37,657 bases of DNA from DATHVR01 sp035461175 (GCA_035461175.1 DATHVR010000200.1:1-37657); one strand, 5' to 3'; counted from the first letter of the stretch, positions 14,386 through 22,752 are shown. The notes: a model not told the origin generated them from the sequence alone. A program made the numbers and translations.

Positions 14386-16506
14386 TCAGATGAGCTCGGA
14401 GATCAGTGCCGCCGCCCGGGCGGCACCGTCGGTCTCGACATCCCGGTAATCGACTTCGGCGCCGATCGTCCCGACGATGGCTTCCGCCAGGTCTTCGGTG
14501 CCGGTAGTGGCATAGTCCATGTGCTGGCCGGCGCCGTACTGGTCGAGCCGGTGACGAACATGGAAGTTCTGTTCGAAGTGGTGCCGGAGCGGGAAGTAGA
14601 TGAACGGTCGCTTGGCCGCCGTCAGCTCCATGGTGGTGGTGAGCCCACCCTGGACCACGGCGAGGTCACAGGCGGCGAGATACCGGTACAGGTCGGGTAC
14701 GTAGCCGTGAATCTCCAGGCCCGGCCGCTGGCCGAAGCTGGCGGGATCGATCCGGGGGCCGGCCACTGCCACCATCCGCAACTCCGGGCACTCTTCTTTG
14801 GCGTACGGGAAGGCCGCCACGGCGCGCTCCAGCAGGTCCCTCCCCACTCCCGATCCGCCGACGGTCACCACGCATACCTTCTCGTCCGCGCTCCAGCCGG
14901 CGTCGTTCCTCCACTCGGCTGCCTCATCGGGAGAGGGCGGCTGGAACCCCGTGATGTAGCCGCTGAATGCGAAATGCTCCTCGGTCCAGTCGCGGATCTT
15001 GGGGAGGTCCGGCCCGAACACGTCCGCGATCACGTCATCGGGATTGCCGACGAAAAGCGCTCGATCCCGGATCCGGGGGAAGCGGGCGATGTGCTCGATC
15101 ATCTCGGCGTTGTAGTCGGCGGTGAGGAACGCCTCCCGATCGCCCCCGTCGGGCATCGGCAGGAAGCCGACGAAGTCGGTCATCCAGACATGGCTCCCCC
15201 GCTTCAGTTCCGGATTCTCGTGCCAGAAATGGTCCACGTCCCACGCCTCGTCGCCTACCACCAGGTCGTAGAGACCCTCCTCGACGACTTCCTGGAAGAT
15301 CATGAAGTTGGCCACCAGGATCTCGTCCATGCGGCGTAATGCCTGGAAGCAATGTAGGTCGTGGCCCTCGGATTCGGATGCGATGTGAGCCGACTCCGAG
15401 GCGAGCCACTCGCTGGCCGGATGGATGCTCTCCCCCCGGTCCGCCAGGACTCGGGTGACCGGATCCTGGGCGAGCCACTCGACCAGCAGGTCGGGATCCC
15501 GGGCCCGGATCTCGTCGACGATGGCCAGGTCGCGTTTTATGTGCCCGAGGCCGATGGGCGACGACAGGTAGAGGAGTCGCTTGCGGCGGTCGAGCCCTCT
15601 TGTCCACGTCTTCGACCGCGCCGGCTTGGCGGTGGTGCGCCCGACGAAATCGGTGATGCTGCGGTTGACCGCGACGGGATCGCGGGCGAGAGGAAGGTGA
15701 CCGCTCCCTTCCATGATCATCGACTCTCCGCCGGTGACCTCGGCGAATGCTCGGCCCCTGGAGATGTGCTGGCACACGTCCCGATCCCCGTGGATGACCA
15801 GGACCGGCAGGCCGAGGCGGCGGCACTGGGCCTCGAACTGCTCCCGGCCGGGAGGGTCGAGATCCTCGGCCTCCTCCCCGTCGGCCAGCACCCGGCCGGA
15901 GCTCTCCATGGCCCAGTCCACGGCGTCCTCGTGCTGTTTGGTCGAGTGAGGTTCGACCAGCTGGGCTCCGAAGAAGAACTCCACCCATGGGCGGAGGTCG
16001 GCCTCGAGGGCATGGCGATTGCACAACTCCCACCCGCGGGGGTCGTCGATGATCTCGTTCCACCGTTCCGATACCCCGCGCCAGTGGGGGTGGGATTCGC
16101 CCATATAGGGGACTCCGGGCGAGATCGACACCAGGCCTCTCACCCGGTCCCGGCATCTGGTGGCGACTTCCACCGCCCACCAGTTGGCGTGACAGTGCGC
16201 CACGAGTACCGCTTCCCGAACGTCGGTCTCTTCCATGACCGCGACGATGTCGGCGACATTCTCGGACCGGTGATACGCCTCGACACCCGGCGGCCGGCCC
16301 GAGTGGCCATTGCCGCGGCCGTCGATCGCCACGATCCGGTGTGAGCGGGACAGGTGCGGCACCAGACCCTTGTAGATCCGTGAGTGGGTGATCGGCGATG
16401 GTGGAATCAGGACCAGGCTCGGTTCACCCTCCCCGTACTCCTCGTAGTGGATGTCGACCTCACCCCGGCTGACGACGCCCGATCGGTCGGGATAACGGGC
16501 TCTCAT
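14386..16506 (-). CDS. Alpha/beta hydrolase fused to a GT-B glycosyltransferase
   Basis: A 706-residue two-domain protein. Residues 1-290 are an alpha/beta hydrolase that aligns without gaps through its nucleophile elbow with the neighbouring hydrolase (both start 'MRARYP'). The elbow reads 'VAHCHAN', so Cys105 stands where the neighbour has Ser105; the acid ('HGDRD') and 'GSGHLP' histidine remain. After a basic linker, residues about 310-706 form a GT-B transferase: 'YLSSPIGLGHIKRDLAIVDE' at the N-lobe, then 'VVTVGGSGVGRDLLERA', and donor-site 'VVQGGLTTTMELTAAKRPFIY' as in MurG/UGT enzymes. Sugar donor and acceptor are unknown. The ATG overlaps the stop of the upstream hydrolase gene (ATGA), so the two are coupled. 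Confidence 0.85.
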   Translation of the reverse strand: MRARYPDRSGVVSRGEVDIHYEEYGEGEPSLVLIPPSPITHSRIYKGLVPHLSRSHRIVAIDGRGNGHSGRPPGVEAYHRSENVADIVAVMEETDVREAVLVAHCHANWWAVEVATRCRDRVRGLVSISPGVPYMGESHPHWRGVSERWNEIIDDPRGWELCNRHALEADLRPWVEFFFGAQLVEPHSTKQHEDAVDWAMESSGRVLADGEEAEDLDPPGREQFEAQCRRLGLPVLVIHGDRDVCQHISRGRAFAEVTGGESMIMEGSGHLPLARDPVAVNRSITDFVGRTTAKPARSKTWTRGLDRRKRLLYLSSPIGLGHIKRDLAIVDEIRARDPDLLVEWLAQDPVTRVLADRGESIHPASEWLASESAHIASESEGHDLHCFQALRRMDEILVANFMIFQEVVEEGLYDLVVGDEAWDVDHFWHENPELKRGSHVWMTDFVGFLPMPDGGDREAFLTADYNAEMIEHIARFPRIRDRALFVGNPDDVIADVFGPDLPKIRDWTEEHFAFSGYITGFQPPSPDEAAEWRNDAGWSADEKVCVVTVGGSGVGRDLLERAVAAFPYAKEECPELRMVAVAGPRIDPASFGQRPGLEIHGYVPDLYRYLAACDLAVVQGGLTTTMELTAAKRPFIYFPLRHHFEQNFHVRHRLDQYGAGQHMDYATTGTEDLAEAIVGTIGAEVDYRDVETDGAARAAALISELI

Positions 16507-17375
16507 ACCGCCACCTCCTGGAGGAATTCGTGCAACTCGAGGTTGAAGCGGACCGGGTCACGGAGATGCGGCAGATGACCCGAGCCTTCCATCGACACGA
16601 GCTTCCCGCCGGTGAGCCGGGCGGCCTCGACACCGCGTGCGTGGGGATGGATGCGGTCCTCCGTGCCGTGAACCACGAGTGTGGGAGTGGAGATGGCCGC
16701 CAGGGCCCTGGCCCAATCCTCACGGTCGAATCGGGCGTGACCGGCCTCCGCCACCAGCACCTCCGGACCCGTCTCCAGGGACCAGGCCACTGCATCTTCT
16801 CGCGGCTTGGTCGAGTGCGCTTCCGGAAGGCATTGTTCGAAGAAGAATGTGGCGAAGTCCTCGTAGTGATCGTGCCAGTAGGCGGCGTTGTATTTCTCCC
16901 AGCCTTGCGGCGGGTCGGGGTAAGGCTCCAGAAACTGCTCGTTCAGCTTCGCCCGCTGCGGGGAAGGAGGCGTGAGGGGAAGAGCCGGTGCGATCATCAC
17001 GAGGCCGGCTACCCGTTCGGGGTACAGGTTGGCCAGGCGGGTGCCGTAGGCAGCTCCGAGCGAGAGCCCAACGGCCACCACCCGAGCCGCTCCGACCTGG
17101 TCGAGCACCGCGATGGCGTCCTCGGCGTAGGCGTCCGGGGAGTACCGGTCAGGTTCGGTGACTCGATCGGACCGTCCGTTGCCCGGCCCGTCGTAGGTGA
17201 CGACCCGGTAGTGGCGGGACAGGTAGGGGACCTGCATCTTCCAGATGCGGGAATGGACGATGGTCCAGGTGGGGAGGAGCAGGACGGTCGGTTCGCCCGT
17301 GCCGAAGACCTCGTAGCCGAGACGGACTCCGTCCCGCGCGGCATGGCCGGAGCTGGCGGGGTACCTAGCCCTCAT
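16503..17375 (-). CDS. Alpha/beta hydrolase
   Basis: A 290-residue hydrolase with 'YEVFGTGEPTVLLLPTW', the oxyanion region, 'VTYDGPGNGRSDR', the nucleophile elbow 'VGLSLGAA' (Ser105), the acid in 'HGTEDRIHPH' and the catalytic His in 'GSGHLPHLRDP'. The triad is complete, so it should be an active esterase, lactonase or similar enzyme. Its first 11 bases overlap the end of the TetR gene and its stop overlaps the fusion gene's start, so the three form one transcript. The close similarity to the N-terminal domain of the downstream fusion indicates tandem duplication. Confidence 0.9.
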   Translation of the reverse strand: MRARYPASSGHAARDGVRLGYEVFGTGEPTVLLLPTWTIVHSRIWKMQVPYLSRHYRVVTYDGPGNGRSDRVTEPDRYSPDAYAEDAIAVLDQVGAARVVAVGLSLGAAYGTRLANLYPERVAGLVMIAPALPLTPPSPQRAKLNEQFLEPYPDPPQGWEKYNAAYWHDHYEDFATFFFEQCLPEAHSTKPREDAVAWSLETGPEVLVAEAGHARFDREDWARALAAISTPTLVVHGTEDRIHPHARGVEAARLTGGKLVSMEGSGHLPHLRDPVRFNLELHEFLQEVAV

Positions 17376-17961
17376 GACCCTCCTCGATGCTCCGGATCAG
17401 GAGGGCGGTCTTGCGCAGCGCCGATCGCATGGGGATCTGATTCTCGGTGAAGCCGAGCAGCATCAGCGCCTCTATCCCCAGAAACGGAGCCCCGGCCAGA
17501 ACGCTGACCTCGGCGGGGGTGAAGGGGCCCAGGCCCCCCATTCGGGCCGCCGCCTCGCCGGCGACATCCTCCAGCAGGGCGAACCAGCGCTGGAGATCCT
17601 CGCGAACCGCGGCCGCCACCTCGTCGTCCGACCAACCCGCCGCGGTCATCTCCTGGAGGACGCGGACGTAGCCGGACTCGAGGTCGTCCTCCAGGAAGTC
17701 ACAGGCCTGCTCCCAGCGCTTCCACAGGGGCATCTCCTGGCCATACATCATCTCCTGGCGCTGGAGCAGGCGCCGATTCTCTTCCTCCAGCACCTCGAGG
17801 ACCAGGTTGCTCTTGGATCCGAAGTGGTAATGGATCTGGCTGAGGGGGACTCTGGCCGCCTCGGCGATTCGACGGGTGGAGAGCCGGGCGTACCCGGCCT
17901 CGAGCAATGCCTCCTTGGCCGCTGTGAGAATCGACTCTCTGGTCTTGGGTTCCACCGTCAC
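17365..17961 (-). CDS. TetR/AcrR family transcriptional regulator
   Basis: A 198-residue protein. The start is the GTG at 17961, with GGAG 5 bases upstream; the open frame continues upstream but runs across the operator. The N-terminal HTH reads 'ILTAAKEALLEAGYARLSTRRIAEAARVPLSQIHYHFGSK', the standard TetR recognition region (residues about 10-50; 'SQIHYHFGSK' is the recognition helix end). The C-terminal ligand domain is all helical and Glu-rich. It is first in the hydrolase operon, is preceded by a perfect 16-bp palindrome, and is likely autoregulatory. The inducer may be a substrate of the downstream enzymes. Confidence 0.9.
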   Translation of the reverse strand: MTVEPKTRESILTAAKEALLEAGYARLSTRRIAEAARVPLSQIHYHFGSKSNLVLEVLEEENRRLLQRQEMMYGQEMPLWKRWEQACDFLEDDLESGYVRVLQEMTAAGWSDDEVAAAVREDLQRWFALLEDVAGEAAARMGGLGPFTPAEVSVLAGAPFLGIEALMLLGFTENQIPMRSALRKTALLIRSIEEGHEG

Positions 17962-17984
17962 TGGTTCTCCGCCTTTGAGCTGGT

Positions 17985-18000
17985 TCGGTCGATCGACCGA
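17985..18000. promoter_or_regulatory. Perfect 16-bp palindrome, probable TetR operator
   Basis: TCGGTCGATCGACCGA is fully self-complementary. It lies 24 bases before the TetR start and 82 bases before the divergent AlkZ-like gene, where a repressor could control both. A near copy lies at 14327-14342. Confidence 0.7.
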
Positions 18001-18081
18001 TATCTTGCTGGCCGCGCAGATCGTTGTCAAGAACTTTTTCCCGGACCAGTCTGAGGAGATTCCTATCCTCCACGCCGTGAA

Positions 18082-19101
18082 ATGACGGCTCGAATGGATC
18101 TGACGCGCCAACAGATTCTCTCCTATCGGAGGCGGGTGGGAGCTCTCGACGAGCGGCTCCCGATGAACGTGCGCTCGCTACGGCGGGCGGCATGGGCCGG
18201 TCTGCAGGACAGCATGCCCCGGGCCGCCCTCCTCTCGCTCAATGCCCGCCTCGAGGGGATTGAGCCGAATGCGTGGGAGCATCCCTCCCTGATCCAGATC
18301 TGGGGTCCCCGGTACAACGCCTACGTGGTGGCGGAAGCCGACCTGGCGGTATTCACGATGGGGAGATTGGCCGACGACGGTCCCGGCCGGGAGCGCGCCG
18401 AGTCGATGGCAGACCGGATGCAGGCTCTCTTCGAGGGCGAGGCGATGGAGTCCGGTCCGGTGGGCAAGGCGCTGGGGGTTCACACGAATGCGCTGAGGTA
18501 TGCCGCCCCTACCGGCCGGGTGGTGATTCACTGGGACGGCGCGCGCCGGCCCAGCGTCCGGATGGTGCCGCCTCCGGAGGTGGAGCCGGTCGAGGCACGA
18601 CGCGAACTTGCCCGCCGCTATCTCCATGTGCTTGGTCCCGGCACACCGGCCTCTTTCGCTCAGTGGGCGGGGATCCGGGACGAGCGGGCCGAGGGGACCT
18701 TCGAATCGTTGCGCCGGTCGCTGGCCCCGGTGCGGACACCGATCGGAGAGGGGTGGATCCTCCGCCGCGACGAGGAGGAGTACCGGCGCGGGAGTGGGCC
18801 GGTGGCGCCGGCTCGCCTCCTTCCGAGCGGCGACGCCTACTACCTCCTCCAGGGCGACGACCGACGGCTGCTCATCCCCGATGAGACGCGGCGCGGGATG
18901 CTGTGGACCTCTCGGGTGTGGCCCGGGGCGGTGCTGATCGAAGGCGAGATCGTCGGGATCTGGCGCCGCTCCCAGCACAAGGTCACGATCGAGACCTGGC
19001 GACGCCTCGGCCGCTCAGCCCGGGAGGCGGTAGAGACAGAGGCCGCCTCGTTGCCGGTGCCGGGGATCGACCGCGATGTCACTGTGAGCTGGGACGACTG
19101 A
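18082..19101 (+). CDS. AlkZ/HTH_42-like winged-helix protein
   Basis: A 339-residue protein of the winged-helix DNA-binding (HTH_42, AlkZ/YcaQ-like) superfamily. It shows the domain order 'RRAAWAGLQDSMPRAALLSLNAR', then 'IQIWGPRYNAYVVAEADLAVFTMGR', a middle winged-helix segment ('ARRYLHVLGPGTPASFAQWAGI') and a C-terminal beta barrel ('PARLLPSGDAYYL', 'PGAVLIEGEIVGIWRR'). AlkZ is a DNA glycosylase that unhooks crosslinks using a Q-phi-Q motif. Here the equivalent residues look like Q42-D43-S44, so glycosylase activity is doubtful. The ATG at 18082 is used; 18094 is an alternative. It is divergent from tetR with the operator between. Confidence 0.78.
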   Translation: MTARMDLTRQQILSYRRRVGALDERLPMNVRSLRRAAWAGLQDSMPRAALLSLNARLEGIEPNAWEHPSLIQIWGPRYNAYVVAEADLAVFTMGRLADDGPGRERAESMADRMQALFEGEAMESGPVGKALGVHTNALRYAAPTGRVVIHWDGARRPSVRMVPPPEVEPVEARRELARRYLHVLGPGTPASFAQWAGIRDERAEGTFESLRRSLAPVRTPIGEGWILRRDEEEYRRGSGPVAPARLLPSGDAYYLLQGDDRRLLIPDETRRGMLWTSRVWPGAVLIEGEIVGIWRRSQHKVTIETWRRLGRSAREAVETEAASLPVPGIDRDVTVSWDD

Positions 19102-19121
19102 AAGAAAAGACCTCCAGGTGG

Positions 19122-19136
19122 ACCGATTAGATCGGT
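19122..19136. promoter_or_regulatory. ACCGAT-N3-ATCGGT inverted repeat
   Basis: Six-base arms 19122-19127 and 19131-19136 around TAG, 49 bases before the next gene's start. The left half with its flank (GACCGATTA) resembles the right half of the TetR palindromes (GACCGATAT, GACCGATTT). It may be a weaker site for the same or a related regulator. Confidence 0.35.
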
Positions 19137-19184
19137 GCCACCGAGGCGTCCAATACACGTACCCGATTCAGCAAGGACACGATC

Positions 19185-20056
19185 ATGGCGACTCAGACCT
19201 CATCCACCCTGGCCGTTCCCGGCGCAGAACTGACCTTCGACGTTCGCCCCAACGATTCCAGCACCGAGCTTTCCCTGATCATGATCGGCTCGCCGATGGC
19301 GGCCGCCGGCTTCGTCACGCTCGCCTCGCATTTCCAGGATCGCACGTGGTCACCCACGACCCCAGGGGCTCGGAGCGGAGCACGAGGGAAGATCCGACCA
19401 CATCCTCGTCACCGGAAGAGCACGCCAATGACGTGTATCAGATCATCCAGGCGATCGGCGGCGGCCCGGTCGACATCTTCGCCAGCAGCGGCGGAGCGGT
19501 CAACGCGCTCGCTCTAGTGGCAGATCATCCTGGGGTGGTGAGGACCCTGGTAGCCCACGAGCCGCCTGTGGCCGCGCTCCTGGCGGATGCGGCAGAGGCG
19601 AAGGCGGCCATCCGGGCCGTCCGTGACACGTATCAGGCCAGTGGTTGGGGAGCGGGGATGGCCCACTTCATCACCCTCATCGGCCACAAGGGTCCGATCA
19701 CTGATGACGTCGTCGCTCAGCCCGCGCCCGACCCGGCCCTCTTCGGGATGCCGGCCGAAGATGACGGAAACCGGACCGATGTCCTGTTCGGTCAGAACCT
19801 GATCACCTGCACCCACTTCGAACCCGACATCGATGCCCTCCGCCGCGCCTCCACCCGCATCGTGGCTGCAGCCGGGATCGAGTCGGAAGGTGAGATGGCT
19901 TATCGAGGTGCTGTCGCTCTCGCCGAGGTGTTGGGCACGGATCCGGTCATCTTCCCCAGCAACCACGGTGGTTTCCTCGGGGGCGAGTATGGCCAGACGG
20001 GAGACCCCGACGCCTTCGCCGCTAAGTTAGGGACCGTGCTGGCTGATGAGGCATGA
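19185..20056 (+). pseudogene. Alpha/beta hydrolase with a one-base frameshift
   Basis: Two frames together encode one hydrolase of about 290 residues. From the ATG at 19185 (AAGGA upstream) the first frame gives 'TSSTLAVPGAELTFDVRP', 'MIGSPMAAAGFVTLASHFQDR'. From 19346 the second frame continues 'VVTHDPRGSERST', the nucleophile elbow 'IFASSGGAVNALALV', 'TLVAHEPPVAALL', and near the C-terminus 'FPSNHGGFLGGEYG' with the catalytic histidine. One base is missing at 19345/19346, where CGCACGTGG probably stood for CGCACCGTGG. Everything after the junction is open to the stop at 20056, so decay is recent or the deletion is a consensus error. Confidence 0.8.
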
Positions 20057-20098
20057 CGCCGTCGGCCCAATGGCCTCGGGTGTGCAACCATCGAAAGC

Positions 20099-20668
20099 AT
20101 GCCTCGACAGATAGGCACAGAACAGGGTGAGGCGAGGCATGGTCAGTTCAGCGCGACCCACAATCGATCCCGACTGCTGCGCCGCCTTAGGACCCTCCGC
20201 AACGTGGAATGGTTCAACATCCCGTTCCTCATCCTGGTGCTGTACCTGGCCTGGTCGGACACATCGATGGATGCCCTCTGGCAACGTCTCACGGCGTATG
20301 CGCTCGCCGCGTCGCTTCTGTCGGTCGGAGGCTGCGACTGGCACTTGAAGGTCGCCCAGCTCGGGCGAGGACAGTCGATCGAGTCCCAGCTCATGACACT
20401 TGCCAGGATCAGGATTGTGGCTCCCGTGATCCTGGGCGTCGCCTCCGTCGCCCTTGCCGCATCCTGGGTCGCGGGCGTCGGCCAAACCGCCGACCGGGGC
20501 TGGGCGACAGGCTTCCTCGTCCTGGCCTGGGCCGAGTACGTGAACTACTTCCACTACCAGTTGATGCACGACACCAGGTCAGACCTGGAGCGGCTCAAGC
20601 GGACAGGGAGGGTCAGAAGGTCATGGCTGGCCGCGGATCTGAACGGCCTCCGGCGAGGTGGGGCGTGA
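20099..20668 (+). CDS. Four-helix membrane protein, unknown function
   Basis: A 189-residue protein with an arginine-rich N-terminus ('RSRLLRRLRTLRN'), then 'VEWFNIPFLILVLYLAW', a second helix around 'LTAYALAASLLSVGG', 'DWHLKVAQLGRG', and further helices around 'IVAPVILGVASVALAAS' and 'GFLVLAWAEYVNYFHYQL'. The conserved-looking 'EYVNYFHYQLMHD' and 'WHLK' elements resemble small actinobacterial membrane proteins I cannot name. The ATG at 20099 has only a weak GAAAG upstream; later GTG codons are possible starts. It is 42 bases after the frameshifted hydrolase. Confidence 0.6.
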   Translation: MPRQIGTEQGEARHGQFSATHNRSRLLRRLRTLRNVEWFNIPFLILVLYLAWSDTSMDALWQRLTAYALAASLLSVGGCDWHLKVAQLGRGQSIESQLMTLARIRIVAPVILGVASVALAASWVAGVGQTADRGWATGFLVLAWAEYVNYFHYQLMHDTRSDLERLKRTGRVRRSWLAADLNGLRRGGA

Positions 20669-20753
20669 TGTGCCGTCTCCTCTTGTAGAGGGAGCAGGCT
20701 CGCACTCGTCCGTCACGAGCCGCATCTCAAGATCGAGGAGGGGCGGCGACGAT

Positions 20754-21338
20754 TCAGCGAAACCTCTGGGCAATAGCTTCGAGCCGGTTGTGGTGAGACT
20801 CCCACCCATCTTCTGGGACCCAGAGGTTGTCATTGCCCGGTCGCAAGCCCGCCGATCCATCGATCAACTCGCGGACAGTGTCGGCGTGGCCGGCGTGACG
20901 ATGCACCTCGGTCGCCATGTGCACGAGCACGGTGTGGAGCGTCACCTCGGCCCGGTCCTCGGGCCACCACGGCACCCGGCCTATGGCGTCGGCGGAGAGT
21001 TCGTCGATGGTGGCGTCGGCGTGGGCCCAGGCCCGGTTGTACAGGCCGAGGATCTCGTCGAGTGTCTCGTCCGCGCCGACCCACAGGTCGGCGTTGGGTT
21101 CGGCGTCGTCCGCGAACCAGGGGAGGTCTTCGCCGTGCGGTCGTCCGAAGGTATCGCCGAAGTAGCCGAGGGCCACGCTGGCGACGTGCTTCACCAAACC
21201 GAGCAAGTTGGTTCCGGTCGGCAGGAGTGGCCGGCGCTGGTCGTACTCGGACAGCCCATCCAGTTTCCAGAGGAGGGACTCGCGCCCAGCCACCAGGTAG
21301 CGATGGAGTGTGCGCTTCGATTCGTCGGATCGACTCAT
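20754..21338 (-). CDS. DinB family protein (DUF664-like)
   Basis: A 194-residue four-helix-bundle protein, family length. It begins 'SKRTLHRYLVAGRESLLWKLDGLSEYDQRRPL', has 'TNLLGLVKHVASVALGYFGD' (first metal His), and 'TLHTVLVHMATEVHRHAGHAD' with the HxxxH pair. These three histidines form the usual metal site of mycothiol-dependent or related transferases. The first start (ATG at 21338) looks right. It is oriented like, but separated by 75 bases from, the DHFR-like gene upstream, so the two may be co-transcribed. Confidence 0.88.
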   Translation of the reverse strand: MSRSDESKRTLHRYLVAGRESLLWKLDGLSEYDQRRPLLPTGTNLLGLVKHVASVALGYFGDTFGRPHGEDLPWFADDAEPNADLWVGADETLDEILGLYNRAWAHADATIDELSADAIGRVPWWPEDRAEVTLHTVLVHMATEVHRHAGHADTVRELIDGSAGLRPGNDNLWVPEDGWESHHNRLEAIAQRFR

Positions 21339-21413
21339 GCGCCCATCATCCCACTCCGTCCGACCGCGAGTTGAGTGTGCCGCAGCGTGGCATTCCCATC
21401 TGAACCCGCCTCG

Positions 21414-22058
21414 TCACCGTCGCCAGAACAGCAGGTGCGTAACCCCGCTCGGGCTCGGGATGGATTCGAGGTGGAAGCGGTCGAGCAGTTCATCGGGTGA
21501 GGTCCACAACCGCTCGCCCCGCTCGAGCTCGATGGGTGCAACCGCGACGTGCATGGTGTCGACCAAATCGGCGTCGAGAAACTCACGGATGGTCGTTACG
21601 CCGCCACCGAGGCGCACGTCTTGGCCGTCGGCTGCCTCTTTCGCTTGCGACAGTGCCTCGGCCGGGGTGGTATCGATGAAGTGGAAAGTCGTATCGGACA
21701 GTGTGAACGAGGGGCGGAGGTGGTGGGTGAGCACGAAGACCGGGGTGTGAAAGGGCGGATTGTCGCCCCACCAGCCCTTCCAGTCGTGGTCCTCCCACGG
21801 CCCGCGCTGGGGTCCGAACTTGTTGCGTCCCATGATCTCCGCGCCGATGTTCCGTGCGTAGTCGCGTGTGAAGTAGTCGTCCACTCCGCGGGAGCCGCCA
21901 GGCTCGGTGCGGTTCGGCCAGCTGGCGGTGGCGCCGGCCCACGCGATCAGGTCCGCCGGATCGGCGTGCCCGAATGGCCGTTCCAGACTCTGGCCTTCAC
22001 CGGCGCCAAAGCCGTCTTGTGACACGCAGAAGTTCTGTACTCGCAGCAGCTGTGACAT
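21414..22058 (-). CDS. Dihydrofolate reductase / RibD C-terminal-like reductase
   Basis: A 214-residue protein of the RibD_C/DHFR fold: 'RVQNFCVSQDGFGAG' at the N-terminus, 'EIMGRNKFGPQRGPW' (NADPH-binding turn), 'FVLTHHLRPSF', 'DVRLGGGVTTIREFLDADLVD' and 'MHVAVAPIELERGERLW'. This subgroup is common in actinobacteria as 'dihydrofolate reductase family protein' and is distinct from essential FolA. The substrate is not known. The start is the ATG at 22058 with an AAAGGA-type site upstream. Confidence 0.88.
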   Translation of the reverse strand: MSQLLRVQNFCVSQDGFGAGEGQSLERPFGHADPADLIAWAGATASWPNRTEPGGSRGVDDYFTRDYARNIGAEIMGRNKFGPQRGPWEDHDWKGWWGDNPPFHTPVFVLTHHLRPSFTLSDTTFHFIDTTPAEALSQAKEAADGQDVRLGGGVTTIREFLDADLVDTMHVAVAPIELERGERLWTSPDELLDRFHLESIPSPSGVTHLLFWRR

Positions 22059-22245
22059 CCCGGTCCTTTCCTGATTCGAATCTAGCTGACCGGGTTTGGA
22101 CCCATCTCGAGGCGAAAACTCATCGGTGACGTACCGCTCACGGCCCCTATGAGTTGAGGCATATCGACTGCTTACGGGCCGGGTCGACTCCAGGTGGTCA
22201 GAGCCGCGCTGACGTGACTACTTCTTGATCAACGTGGGGATGTGC
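22059..22245. other. Intergenic region at the edge of the copper island
   Basis: 187 bases with no convincing gene, tRNA or repeat. It holds the short palindrome GATTCGAATC (about 22073-22082). It lies between the DHFR-like gene, whose upstream side it forms, and the end of the copper-island gene at 22246. Confidence 0.3.
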
Positions 22246-22752
22246 TCAGGCCGACCCGAAATGACCGTTGACTCCCAGGGTGAGGTAATCGTCGGTGCCG
22301 GCGACAGGGACATGCACGTCGAAGTCGTGGGGGCCGTCCATGCCGTCGTGCATTTGGAGGGGGAAGGTGAGCTGGGCCGACTCGCCGGGGGCGAGGGTGG
22401 TGGCGGTCAGTTCGAGAGGGCCAGGGCAGCAGCCTTCGATCACCGAAGCGTGAGGTTCGCCGAGGGCGATGGGCTGGTCGGTGGTGTTGGTGATGGTCCA
22501 CTCGGGGACGACGGTGACGTCGTTCGGTACATTGCCCATGGCGACTTCGGCGCCTTCAACGTGGAGGCCGGCAACAGCCGCGATCCCGGATGCCTGCATG
22601 TCCGCCTCATACATGAACCCACCCATGGGGCCGGTCTCAGGTGGATTGGCAGCGCGATTCATGAGAAGGAAGCCGACCAGGCCGAAGAACGTGATGGTTC
22701 CGGCGATTCCGAGGAGGGCGGCGAGGCTGGGGCGGCGGGTGTTCTTGTTCAT
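22246..22752 (-). CDS. Membrane-anchored beta-sandwich protein with GCC motif
   Basis: A 168-residue protein with a basic N-terminus and one membrane anchor ('LLGIAGTITFFGLVGFLLM', about residues 13-31). The outside domain looks like an Ig/DUF1573-type sandwich: 'VTVVPEWTITNTTDQPIALGE', 'HASVIEGCCPGPLEL', 'LAPGESAQLTFPLQMHDGMDGPHDF'. The Cys-Cys pair and Met/His-rich stretch are plausible copper ligands, though this is inference. It lies 13 bases after the PCYCGC gene, so the two form an operon divergent from the csoR genes. The start is the ATG at 22752 after AAGGACACC. Confidence 0.7.
   Translation of the reverse strand: MNKNTRRPSLAALLGIAGTITFFGLVGFLLMNRAANPPETGPMGGFMYEADMQASGIAAVAGLHVEGAEVAMGNVPNDVTVVPEWTITNTTDQPIALGEPHASVIEGCCPGPLELTATTLAPGESAQLTFPLQMHDGMDGPHDFDVHVPVAGTDDYLTLGVNGHFGSA

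Noticed and set aside
22073..22210. Possible tRNA or attachment site (GATTCGAATC and a GGGTCGACTCC element)
   Set aside because: No cloverleaf could be built around these bases and no integrase is present.
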